The notes beneath the pieces were generated by a model that saw only the letters and a program-made list of their open reading frames with translations, was not told the DNA's origin and did not search any database. Shown one piece after another: positions 1-5,882 of a stretch of DNA of 9,361 bases. Location: assembly GCA_015663215.1 (NCBI GenBank), contig DQSP01000102.1, forward strand, positions 1 through 9,361, given 5' to 3'. The position numbers and the translations under genes are program-made. The stretch comes from Sulfurimonas sp. Its GTDB lineage: Bacteria; Campylobacterota; Campylobacteria; Campylobacterales; Sulfurimonadaceae. The stretch's first letter is position 1. Each line of letters starts with the position of its first letter.

Positions 1-125
1 TAAAACTTCCAGATGAAGAGTGGAAAACACTCTCTACACCAGAGACTTTTAATGTCCCAGCAAACTCTTCTTTTGATCTAAAAATCAAAACACCAACCGA
101 CTACTGCTGCTCATACATAAAGTAA
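1..125 (+). CDS. ppnP: Pyrimidine/purine nucleoside phosphorylase PpnP, C-terminal end (partial)
   Basis: This is the last 40 codons of a gene that begins before the window; the reading frame runs from position 3 to the TAA at 123-125. The tail reads LPDEEWK, then TFNVPANSSFDLKI, then PTDYCCSYIK. It lines up from memory with the end of E. coli PpnP/YaiE (LPDATDW, VFNVPGHSEFHLQV, PTSYLCRYL), including the conserved FNVP turn of the small cupin barrel. PpnP is a short (about 95-105 residues) cytosolic enzyme that splits nucleosides with phosphate into free base and ribose-1-phosphate. Only the C-terminal part of the cupin fold is visible, so the active site cannot be checked. The next start codon (127) lies one base after this stop, so the two were probably once co-transcribed. 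Confidence 0.8.
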   Translation, partial: KLPDEEWKTLSTPETFNVPANSSFDLKIKTPTDYCCSYIK

Positions 126-126
126 A

Positions 127-370
127 ATGAAAAAAGATAATAACTTTCATATTCTCATAGTAGATGATGAAAAGTTTAATATAGACCTTGCTGCTGTTTA
201 TCTCAAAGAGGAGGGTTAGAAACTCTCTTATGCTTTGAGTGGTGTCAAAGCAGTTGAAATCATTTACAAACATGATATAAGTCTAATTCTTCTTGATATT
301 AACATGCCACAAAAAGATGGTTTTGAGGTTTGTCGGATACTTAAAAGAAGATAAATGCACAAAAGATGTC
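127..370 (+). pseudogene. Broken response-regulator receiver (REC) gene
   Basis: Starting at ATG 127, one base after the ppnP stop, the frame encodes a recognisable receiver domain: HILIVDDEKFN (acidic pocket DDE), then LILLDINMPQKDGFEVCRIL with the phospho-acceptor Asp in LLDINMP. Three lesions kill it. An in-frame TAG at 217-219 stands where an aromatic residue is usual (EEG-stop-KLSYALSG). One extra base in the A-run near 343-346 shifts the frame, which continues correctly as KEDKCTKDV. Homology then stops near 370, before the expected beta-4 strand, Thr/Ser and Lys. About 80 of the roughly 120 residues of a receiver remain. It was probably part of a ppnP-linked signalling gene. The nonsense codon, frameshift and truncation together argue against a simple sequencing error. 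Confidence 0.8.
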
Positions 371-431
371 AACCGCGGAGTTAAAATATCTTTTTTCTTT
401 AGATAGTTTGATGTTAACTATGTTCCAAGTT

Positions 432-455
432 ACACTCATACACTCATACACTCAT
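432..455. repeat. 8-bp tandem repeat, three perfect copies
   Basis: The unit ACACTCAT occurs three times head to tail (432-439, 440-447, 448-455), followed by a degenerate fourth copy, AGACTCAA. On the minus strand this reads ATGAGTGT. The stop codon of the small minus-strand gene (444-446) lies inside the array. The unit length is not a multiple of three, so gain or loss of copies would change the gene's C-terminus. Confidence 0.85.
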
Positions 456-584
456 AGACTCAATACATTCTACATGTACTTCTAACTCTTCAAATACATA
501 CTCTTGAATTAAATCAACTGTTAGTGAGTCATCATACTCTATCTCTAAATCTTTAGTCTTAATTATAAATTCTCTCGTTTTCAT
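444..584 (-). CDS. Small acidic hypothetical protein, 46 residues
   Basis: I do not recognise this protein. From the ATG at 584 it encodes 46 residues starting MKTREFIIKTKDLEIEYDD and ending in VECIESMSV, rich in Glu/Asp/Ile/Val, with no signal peptide or membrane segment. Three things support it as a real gene. An AGGA Shine-Dalgarno (minus strand, 594-597) sits 9 nt before this ATG. A perfect TATAAT (612-617) predicts a transcript starting about 20 nt upstream of the ATG. The composition is protein-like, with alternating beta/helix character. The frame stays open to an ATG at 665, but that start has no Shine-Dalgarno, lies upstream of the promoter and would add a Lys/Asn-rich, unlikely stretch, so I prefer 584. 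Its last codons run into an 8-bp tandem repeat. It is divergent from recJ. A toxin-antitoxin or regulator role cannot be excluded but nothing shows one. Confidence 0.55.
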   Translation of the reverse strand: MKTREFIIKTKDLEIEYDDSLTVDLIQEYVFEELEVHVECIESMSV

Positions 585-593
585 AGTATCATG

Positions 594-597
594 TCCT
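594..597 (-). promoter_or_regulatory. Shine-Dalgarno of the small gene (AGGA)
   Basis: Read on the minus strand, AGGA is followed by 9 nt (CATGATACT) and then the ATG at 584. It decides between the 584 start and the longer 665 start, which has no such site. Confidence 0.55.
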
Positions 598-611
598 GAG
601 TTAGTTTGAAA

Positions 612-617
612 ATTATA
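612..617 (-). promoter_or_regulatory. -10 box of the small minus-strand gene (TATAAT)
   Basis: A perfect TATAAT lies on the minus strand in an AT-rich stretch. No clear -35 hexamer is present, which is normal for the housekeeping promoters of Campylobacterota. The predicted start of transcription is near 605, about 20 nt before the ATG at 584. Confidence 0.55.
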
Positions 618-693
618 ATACTTGTTTATTACGTATTTATTACAGTTAAGTTTGCATTTTGTCATATTTTATTTGTGTCTGTAGTTTTTACTC

Positions 694-699
694 TATAAT
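694..699 (+). promoter_or_regulatory. -10 box of recJ (TATAAT), unusually close to the ATG
   Basis: A perfect TATAAT, preceded by a T-rich stretch, ends only 6 nt before the recJ ATG at 706. With the usual spacing, transcription would start at or next to the A of the ATG, giving a leaderless mRNA. No Shine-Dalgarno is visible upstream of recJ, which fits. The box could be fortuitous in such AT-rich DNA. Confidence 0.5.
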
Positions 700-705
700 G
701 TCTTT

Positions 706-2289
706 ATGAATATACCTACTCTAACAAAAAATGAACTCTACGAACTCTTATCTCAACGTTTTGATGCAGAAGAAAAGCGACTTTCTGACATTCCTAATCC
801 TGCTCTACTTTTAAATGCTAGTGAGGCTGCAAAAAAAATAGCAGAGGCGATAAAAGCTAACAAAAAGATAACGTTAGTTGGTGACTATGATGTGGATGGA
901 GTGAGTTCTACTGCCATAGTAGTGGACTTTTTTCGGCAAATTCCTTACCCTCTTGAAGCTATCATACCAAATAGATTTCGTGATGGTTACGGGGTTAGTC
1001 CTAATGTTTTAGAGCGAATAGATGCTGACTTAGTCATCACAGTTGACAATGGTATTTCAGCTGTTGGGGCTGCTGCTATTTGCAAGGAAAGAGGTATTGA
1101 TCTTATCATAACAGATCATCATACTCCTGGCGATGTTTTACCTGATGCTACTCTCATAGTAGACCCTAAGCTTGCAGAGTGTCAGTACCCATTTAGTGAG
1201 ATATGTGGGGCTCAGGTTGCTTGGTTACTTATGGGACTTATCAAAAAAGAGTTAGCACTTAACATTGATATGCGACAGTTTTTAGACATCTTGGCTATTG
1301 CAGTTATTGCAGATATTATGCCACTAATCGACATAAACAGAGTTATTGTCAAAGAGGGTCTCAAACTCATTAGTACCTCTACTCGACCCTCTTCTATCAT
1401 CATACGAGATTTTTTGAACAAAAAAGTTATCACAAGTGAGGACATCGCGTTTAGTATCGCTCCACGTATAAACTCGGCTGGGCGATTAGAGGATGCTAGT
1501 ATCGCATTGGAGTTCTATACTGCACAAGATACTAACACTGCTTATAAACAGTTTGAACTTTTAGGACAACTTAACGAGTTACGTAAGGAGACAGAAGCTG
1601 AGACTACAAAAAAAGCCATTTTAGAAGTAAATGAAGATGACCTCATAACAGTTGTAAGTGGAGAAGGATGGCATGAGGGAGTTGTGGGTATCATCGCTTC
1701 GCGTTTAGTCGATAAGTTTGGTAAACCTGCTATAGTACTTAATGTAGAAAATGGTGTGGCAAAAGGGAGTGCTCGAAGTATAGGAGAGGTGAGTATTTAT
1801 GAACTTATAAAAGCAAATGACTCTTACCTAGAGAAATTTGGTGGGCATAAAATGGCTGCTGGTATGGGGCTAAAAGAAGAAAACATAGCTGCGTTTAGAG
1901 AAGCTATAAACGAGAGTGCCAAGGCAATAGACCCTAAAGACTTTGAACCTAAAGAGATGATAAGTGGTATACTTGATACAGATGACATAGACCTTGAACT
2001 TCTCTCACTTTTAGAAGCTTTTGAACCTTACGGAGAAGCAAACCTTCGTCCCTCTTTTTTACTCCAAGATGCAGAGGTTGTAAGCATAAAACTCATGGGA
2101 GCAGATAAGTCACACTCTCGTATAGAAGTAAGGCAATATGCACATCAGAGAAAAACTGTGGAGATTATCGCGTTTAGAACTGTCTTCCAAATGCCTGAGA
2201 ATAGAAAGATTACCTGTTCTTATAAGGTGGTAAAAAATGAGTTTAATGGAAAAGTGAATGTGCAACTCCTTTGTAATAAGATATATTAA
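706..2289 (+). CDS. recJ: Single-stranded-DNA-specific 5'-3' exonuclease RecJ
   Basis: RecJ degrades single-stranded DNA 5' to 3' in recombinational and mismatch repair. The 527 residues show the full DHH-family core: LVGDYDVDGVSS (Asp60, Asp62, Asp64), ITVDNG (Asp114) and ITDHHTPG (Asp137-His138-His139) for metal binding, then ILAIAVIADIMPL and PRINSAGRLEDA. The DHHA1 part follows, with GEGWHEGVVGIIASRL (319-334), GSARS and GGHKMAAGMGL (379-389). A C-terminal region (from about 420) with EAFEPYGEANLRPSF matches the RecJ OB-fold region. The length is usual for Campylobacterota RecJ. The ATG at 706 gives the expected N-terminus (LTKNELYELLSQRF). There is no Shine-Dalgarno, and a TATAAT ends 6 nt before the start. 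sqr begins 44 bp after the stop with no terminator between, so read-through is likely. Confidence 0.96.
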   Translation: MNIPTLTKNELYELLSQRFDAEEKRLSDIPNPALLLNASEAAKKIAEAIKANKKITLVGDYDVDGVSSTAIVVDFFRQIPYPLEAIIPNRFRDGYGVSPNVLERIDADLVITVDNGISAVGAAAICKERGIDLIITDHHTPGDVLPDATLIVDPKLAECQYPFSEICGAQVAWLLMGLIKKELALNIDMRQFLDILAIAVIADIMPLIDINRVIVKEGLKLISTSTRPSSIIIRDFLNKKVITSEDIAFSIAPRINSAGRLEDASIALEFYTAQDTNTAYKQFELLGQLNELRKETEAETTKKAILEVNEDDLITVVSGEGWHEGVVGIIASRLVDKFGKPAIVLNVENGVAKGSARSIGEVSIYELIKANDSYLEKFGGHKMAAGMGLKEENIAAFREAINESAKAIDPKDFEPKEMISGILDTDDIDLELLSLLEAFEPYGEANLRPSFLLQDAEVVSIKLMGADKSHSRIEVRQYAHQRKTVEIIAFRTVFQMPENRKITCSYKVVKNEFNGKVNVQLLCNKIY

Positions 2290-2322
2290 GCTTTAAAGAT
2301 GTAAAATATTTATATAAAGTAT

Positions 2323-2327
2323 AAAGG
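2323..2327 (+). promoter_or_regulatory. Shine-Dalgarno of sqr (AAAGG)
   Basis: AAAGG followed by 6 nt precedes the ATG at 2334 and fixes that start. The 44-bp gap after recJ also holds TAAAAT (2302-2307) and TATAAA (2313-2318), either of which could be a weak -10 box. Neither has a convincing -35, so I do not call a promoter. Confidence 0.6.
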
Positions 2328-2333
2328 CTTGCT

Positions 2334-3749
2334 ATGGAACTAAAAGACATTCTCAAACACAAACAAGCTACACAAAATCTTTCTCGCCGTGATGCGATGA
2401 AACTTATGGGTATTTCGCCTATTGCTGCTGGAGTTTTAGCTTCAACAAGTGGTAGTTCTATTGCCCAAGCTAGTGCTGATGTAAGTGGCAAGATTGTCAT
2501 AGTAGGAGGTGGTTCTGGTGGGATTATGGCACTCTCGCGTTTAAGCAGAGCTATAACAAATCCAGACATTACTATTATCGCCCCAAATGAAGTTCATCTC
2601 TATCAACCTGGACAAGTTTTTGTTGGTGCTGGAGAGATGCAAATTGATGATTTGAAGATGGATAATAACGACTATATCGATCAAACAAAAGTAACTTGGA
2701 TAAAAGATGAAGTGAAAACTTTTGATGCAAGCAACAACAAACTTATTACTCGTAGTGGAGAAGAAGTAAAGTATGACTATTTAGTTATAGCTTCTGGAAT
2801 ACAGTACCATTACGAATCAATAAAAGGTTTAACAAAAGAAGATATTGGCAAAAATGGTATCACGAGTGTTTATTTGAATGATCTTGAAAAAGGTACAGCT
2901 CTTGGAGCAACTGCAACTTGGGACTGGTTTAATGAGCTAAAAGAGGCTGCAAAAACATCTAAACCAAAAGTCATATATACACAACCCAACTCAGCTATAA
3001 AGTGTGGTGGAGCACCTCAAAAGATGCTTTACCTTAGTGCTGATTACCTCAAACTTGAAGGATTAAGTGCAGAGTATAGTTTTGTGACAAGTAAAGCAAA
3101 ACTCTTTTCACTCCCAGCTATTGACAAGTCGCTTCATGAAGTTCAAGCACAGTACGATACTATTGACAATAAATTTCAGCATCACTTTAGTTCTATAGAT
3201 ATTAAAAATAAAAAAGCGACATTTATTCATGCTTACGACAAAGAGGAGTATGATGAAGATTTTGACACTACTGAAATTGTAAGTTATTCTGACACTGTTG
3301 TCCTTGATTATGACTTTATTCACATAGTTCCTCCTATGAGTCCTGTTGACTCTGTTATGGAGTCTGATCTTCTTGGTGATTCAAATTGGTTAGATGTAGA
3401 TAAACATACTCTTCAGCATAAAAAGTATAAAAATATATTTGGTATTGGTGATGTTTGTGGTATTCCGATGGGGAAAACTGGTGGTTCTGCTCGCCATCAT
3501 GGTCCTATTTTAACTGCTAATCTTATTTCTCAAATGAAAGGTGATAAACTTAAAGAAATTTTTGATGGCTATACAGTTTGTCCTCTTAAAACACAATACG
3601 GAAAAATTATTATGGCGGAGTTTAACTATAAGGGTGCAGCTCCTACAATACCTCTAGCGTTTGAAAAGCCAAGATGGATGTGGTGGGCATTTGACTTGTA
3701 TATGTTAAAACCAATGTATCAGCACCTTATGCTTACAGGAAGATTTTAG
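2334..3749 (+). CDS. sqr: Sulfide:quinone oxidoreductase, SQOR-like (type II), Tat-exported
   Basis: This FAD enzyme oxidises sulfide to sulfane sulfur/polysulfide and passes electrons to membrane quinone. The 471 residues begin with a Tat-type signal: NLSRRDAMKLMG (Arg18-Arg19), a hydrophobic stretch 26-38 and a likely AQA cut after residue 46. The mature enzyme would therefore be periplasmic. Then come the FAD fold VIVGGGSGGI (55-64), HLYQPGQVFVGAG (88-100), AIKCGGAPQKMLYLS (Cys224), PPMSP (333-337), HKKYKNIFGIGDVCGIP with the FAD-binding Asp373 and Cys375, and DGYTVCPLKTQYGK (Cys416). The last third strongly resembles mitochondrial SQOR, as does the C-terminal hydrophobic RWMWWAFDLYML membrane-anchoring region. 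The second redox Cys sits one residue later than the GDC of human SQOR. Flavocytochrome c flavoprotein is the main alternative, but no cytochrome gene is adjacent. The next gene starts 6 bp after the stop. Confidence 0.92.
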   Translation: MELKDILKHKQATQNLSRRDAMKLMGISPIAAGVLASTSGSSIAQASADVSGKIVIVGGGSGGIMALSRLSRAITNPDITIIAPNEVHLYQPGQVFVGAGEMQIDDLKMDNNDYIDQTKVTWIKDEVKTFDASNNKLITRSGEEVKYDYLVIASGIQYHYESIKGLTKEDIGKNGITSVYLNDLEKGTALGATATWDWFNELKEAAKTSKPKVIYTQPNSAIKCGGAPQKMLYLSADYLKLEGLSAEYSFVTSKAKLFSLPAIDKSLHEVQAQYDTIDNKFQHHFSSIDIKNKKATFIHAYDKEEYDEDFDTTEIVSYSDTVVLDYDFIHIVPPMSPVDSVMESDLLGDSNWLDVDKHTLQHKKYKNIFGIGDVCGIPMGKTGGSARHHGPILTANLISQMKGDKLKEIFDGYTVCPLKTQYGKIIMAEFNYKGAAPTIPLAFEKPRWMWWAFDLYMLKPMYQHLMLTGRF

Positions 3750-3755
3750 AATCTT

Positions 3756-5882
3756 ATGCTGGGAAAACAAGAGTGTTATAAGGCACGTTCAAACATTACC
3801 GCCTTTACACTTCTTGATAATGACACCATTGCCTTTAGCACTGCCATTCACGGTGCTAAAATATTTTCTCATGAAAGTTGTAGTGCTATTAAGAACCTCT
3901 CTATTGAACATCTTGGACAAGGTACTACCGCTGTCTGCTTTAGTAAAGACTCAAACCTTTTAGCGTTTGCAAATGACAATATTATTTATATTGTCAATAC
4001 CGATAATAAAATACTTCTACAGAAAATTCAAACATATGAAGGTACAATAGAACTCATAGAGTTTGCTCCAAACTCAAAGTATCTCATCACAGGCACAAAA
4101 GATGGTCGTGTTATGCAGTACAGGCATGATGGGCGTTCAGGGCTATCGCGTTTATGTTCTTTTGGACAAGCACAAAAAAAGGGCTCAAAACTAACTAATA
4201 ACTATGTAAGTGCTTTTGCCTTTTATGATGACCTTATTGCATGTACTGGATATGCAGGAGAAATCACTGTACTAAAAATTCACTCGCTCGCTTCAAAGTA
4301 CACAATGCTCTCTTCCCCTTTTCGTATAAATGCCTTATGTTTTTTCAATAAAGAAAAACTAATAAGTGGAAGTGTCGATGGGATGATACATATCCACTCT
4401 CTAAAACAAAAAAAGGTACTCGCAAAGATTAGTACTCCATTTAATAAAATAAATAGTATCCTTGTTATGCCAAACCTTCAATACATAATGGTAAGTGGAG
4501 CTTCTGAGCAGCTCTGCATAGTTGATGTACACAATGCTAAAGTGATAAGCACGACATATCTTAGATTTCAACATAATGTTTTAAATATCACACTTACGAA
4601 AGAGAAAAATTTACTTGTAGTTCTTGACTCAAAAGAGTTTTTTAAAGTTGAACTTCCTACTGTCGAGCATCTTAAAGCTTATATATTGAGTGGAGATTTA
4701 GACAAGGCCTATTCGCTCATAGATATAGACCCTATGCTTAAAGGGACACGAGAGCATAAACGTGTAGAAGTTATGTATGATAAGCTTTACACACAAGCCA
4801 TAGATGCTCTAATACATTCAAACACGAAAGAAGCACGTCTTTTAATGTGTAAGTTTAATAATGTCGCCAGCAAAAAAGATGACATCAGCTCCATCTTTAA
4901 GGCTTTTGAGTTTTACCCTAGGTTTAACACTTTGTACCTAGAGAAGAAATATTCTTTAGCTTATGCTTTAGTAGATAAGCACCCTGCTCTTCAACATACT
5001 AGACAATATAAAAAGATGGAAGAGATTTTCAAAGAAACATTTGCATTTGCACAAAAACAGATACTTCTTGGTCGTGAAGATGTAGCCAAAGAGATACTCT
5101 CTGTTTATGTGACGGTTCTTTCAAAAAAACCGATGATACAGCTCATACTCAAACAAAATAAAGACTTTATAGATTTTTTAAAAGCTGTAGGTGAGAAAAA
5201 CTTTATCAAAATAGAAAAACTTATTAGAAAAAATGAAATATTTGCACAAATACCTACATATCTTACACTCAAAAAATCAACACAGACTGCTTTAACTACT
5301 ATACAAAATCAAATAAATGAAGGTGCCCCCGAAGATGCTATTGAAACTATAAAAATGCACCTTCATATACCCAGTATCAAAGAAGAACTACAAGAGTTGT
5401 ATGCAGATGCAAAACTTGTAAAAAAGCTACAGGCTAGCTACAAAGATAATGATTTTAAGGCTTGTTATGAGATTATTGACTCTTCTTCAAATCTAAATTC
5501 CTTAGAATTAAGTAGACTACTAGAAGATCACTGGGCTAAACTTATAGCGAAGTGTGAAGAGTTTGCTTTTAAGGGTGACTTTACTAGTATAAAAAAGACT
5601 CTTGGAGAACTTATAGGAGTAAAGAGTAGACTTGAAAAGATAGGAGATTTACTACGTTTAAGTTTTCACACAAAAATCAAGGCACTTTTAGCAAAAAGAA
5701 AATTTAAAAATGCAGAAAACATCATCTACTCTTATATAGATATATTTGGAAGTGATAGCGAGATGCTACTCATCATGAGAACTTATGAAAAAGCTTCAGG
5801 CGGGAAACTTGCCTTAACGGTAAACCAAGATATGAGAAGAGAGAGAGATAGCTGGCTGGACTCTTCTATTGTTCAGGGCTAA
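3756..5882 (+). CDS. Beta-propeller (WD40-like) plus alpha-solenoid repeat protein, function unknown
   Basis: The 708-residue protein has two halves. Residues about 12-301 form seven degenerate WD40-like blades (roughly 12-50, 57-93, 97-135, 149-184, 189-226, 230-268, 273-301), recognisable by patterns such as FAPNSKYLITGTKDGRV and KLISGSVDGMIHIHSL. Residues 306-680 are all-helical and built of a 42-residue repeat grouped in 84-residue units. The tail (681-708) is charged and low in structure. There is no signal peptide or membrane segment, so it is probably cytoplasmic and a scaffold or interaction platform; this is inference. It starts 6 bp after sqr, with AGGAAGA 12 nt before the ATG, implying co-transcription. 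Its 3' end overlaps the end of the opposing fliI by 17 bp. The propeller starts almost at residue 1, supporting this start. I do not recognise a named family; NapL-type propellers are shorter and lack the solenoid. Confidence 0.9.
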   Translation: MLGKQECYKARSNITAFTLLDNDTIAFSTAIHGAKIFSHESCSAIKNLSIEHLGQGTTAVCFSKDSNLLAFANDNIIYIVNTDNKILLQKIQTYEGTIELIEFAPNSKYLITGTKDGRVMQYRHDGRSGLSRLCSFGQAQKKGSKLTNNYVSAFAFYDDLIACTGYAGEITVLKIHSLASKYTMLSSPFRINALCFFNKEKLISGSVDGMIHIHSLKQKKVLAKISTPFNKINSILVMPNLQYIMVSGASEQLCIVDVHNAKVISTTYLRFQHNVLNITLTKEKNLLVVLDSKEFFKVELPTVEHLKAYILSGDLDKAYSLIDIDPMLKGTREHKRVEVMYDKLYTQAIDALIHSNTKEARLLMCKFNNVASKKDDISSIFKAFEFYPRFNTLYLEKKYSLAYALVDKHPALQHTRQYKKMEEIFKETFAFAQKQILLGREDVAKEILSVYVTVLSKKPMIQLILKQNKDFIDFLKAVGEKNFIKIEKLIRKNEIFAQIPTYLTLKKSTQTALTTIQNQINEGAPEDAIETIKMHLHIPSIKEELQELYADAKLVKKLQASYKDNDFKACYEIIDSSSNLNSLELSRLLEDHWAKLIAKCEEFAFKGDFTSIKKTLGELIGVKSRLEKIGDLLRLSFHTKIKALLAKRKFKNAENIIYSYIDIFGSDSEMLLIMRTYEKASGGKLALTVNQDMRRERDSWLDSSIVQG
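4671..5795 (+). repeat. Protein-level 42/84-residue solenoid repeat (residues 306-680)
   Basis: The helical half of the propeller protein contains four full 84-residue units plus a half unit. Equivalent segments are SGDLDKAYSLID (312), EKKYSLAYALVD (396), EKNFIKIEKLIR (480), DNDFKACYEIID (564) and KRKFKNAENIIY (647). Each unit has two similar halves: the small core residue recurs at 318, 360, 402, 444, 486, 528, 570, 612 and 653, a spacing of 42 (the last 41). The second halves share a turn then an AxxxL helix (Gly439, Gly523, Gly607). The DNA is too diverged to show the repeat. It looks TPR-like but the period is longer than the 34 residues of a TPR. Confidence 0.8.

Noticed and set aside
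85..273. Open minus-strand frame of 62 codons
   Set aside because: It lies opposite the ppnP end and the receiver pseudogene; the translation is low-complexity hydrophobic and the homology is clearly on the plus strand.
403..421. Inverted repeat ATAGTT / AACTAT as a terminator for the small gene
   Set aside because: Six AT-rich base pairs with a 7-nt loop and no U-run on either strand.
432..463. CRISPR-like array
   Set aside because: The 8-bp units are directly adjacent with no spacers, so this is a simple tandem repeat.
585..665. Longer form of the small minus-strand gene starting at 665
   Set aside because: No Shine-Dalgarno at 665, the added residues are Lys/Asn-rich with no protein-like pattern, and the TATAAT at 612-617 would lie inside the coding region.
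2291..2322. Dedicated sqr promoter (TAAAAT or TATAAA)
   Set aside because: Such strings are common in AT-rich DNA, no -35 is present, and TATAAA would place the transcript start inside the Shine-Dalgarno.
2334..3749. Flavocytochrome c sulfide dehydrogenase flavoprotein
   Set aside because: No cytochrome c gene is adjacent, and the CGGAPQK, PPMSP and DGYTVCP segments with the hydrophobic C-terminal region fit SQOR-like SQR better.
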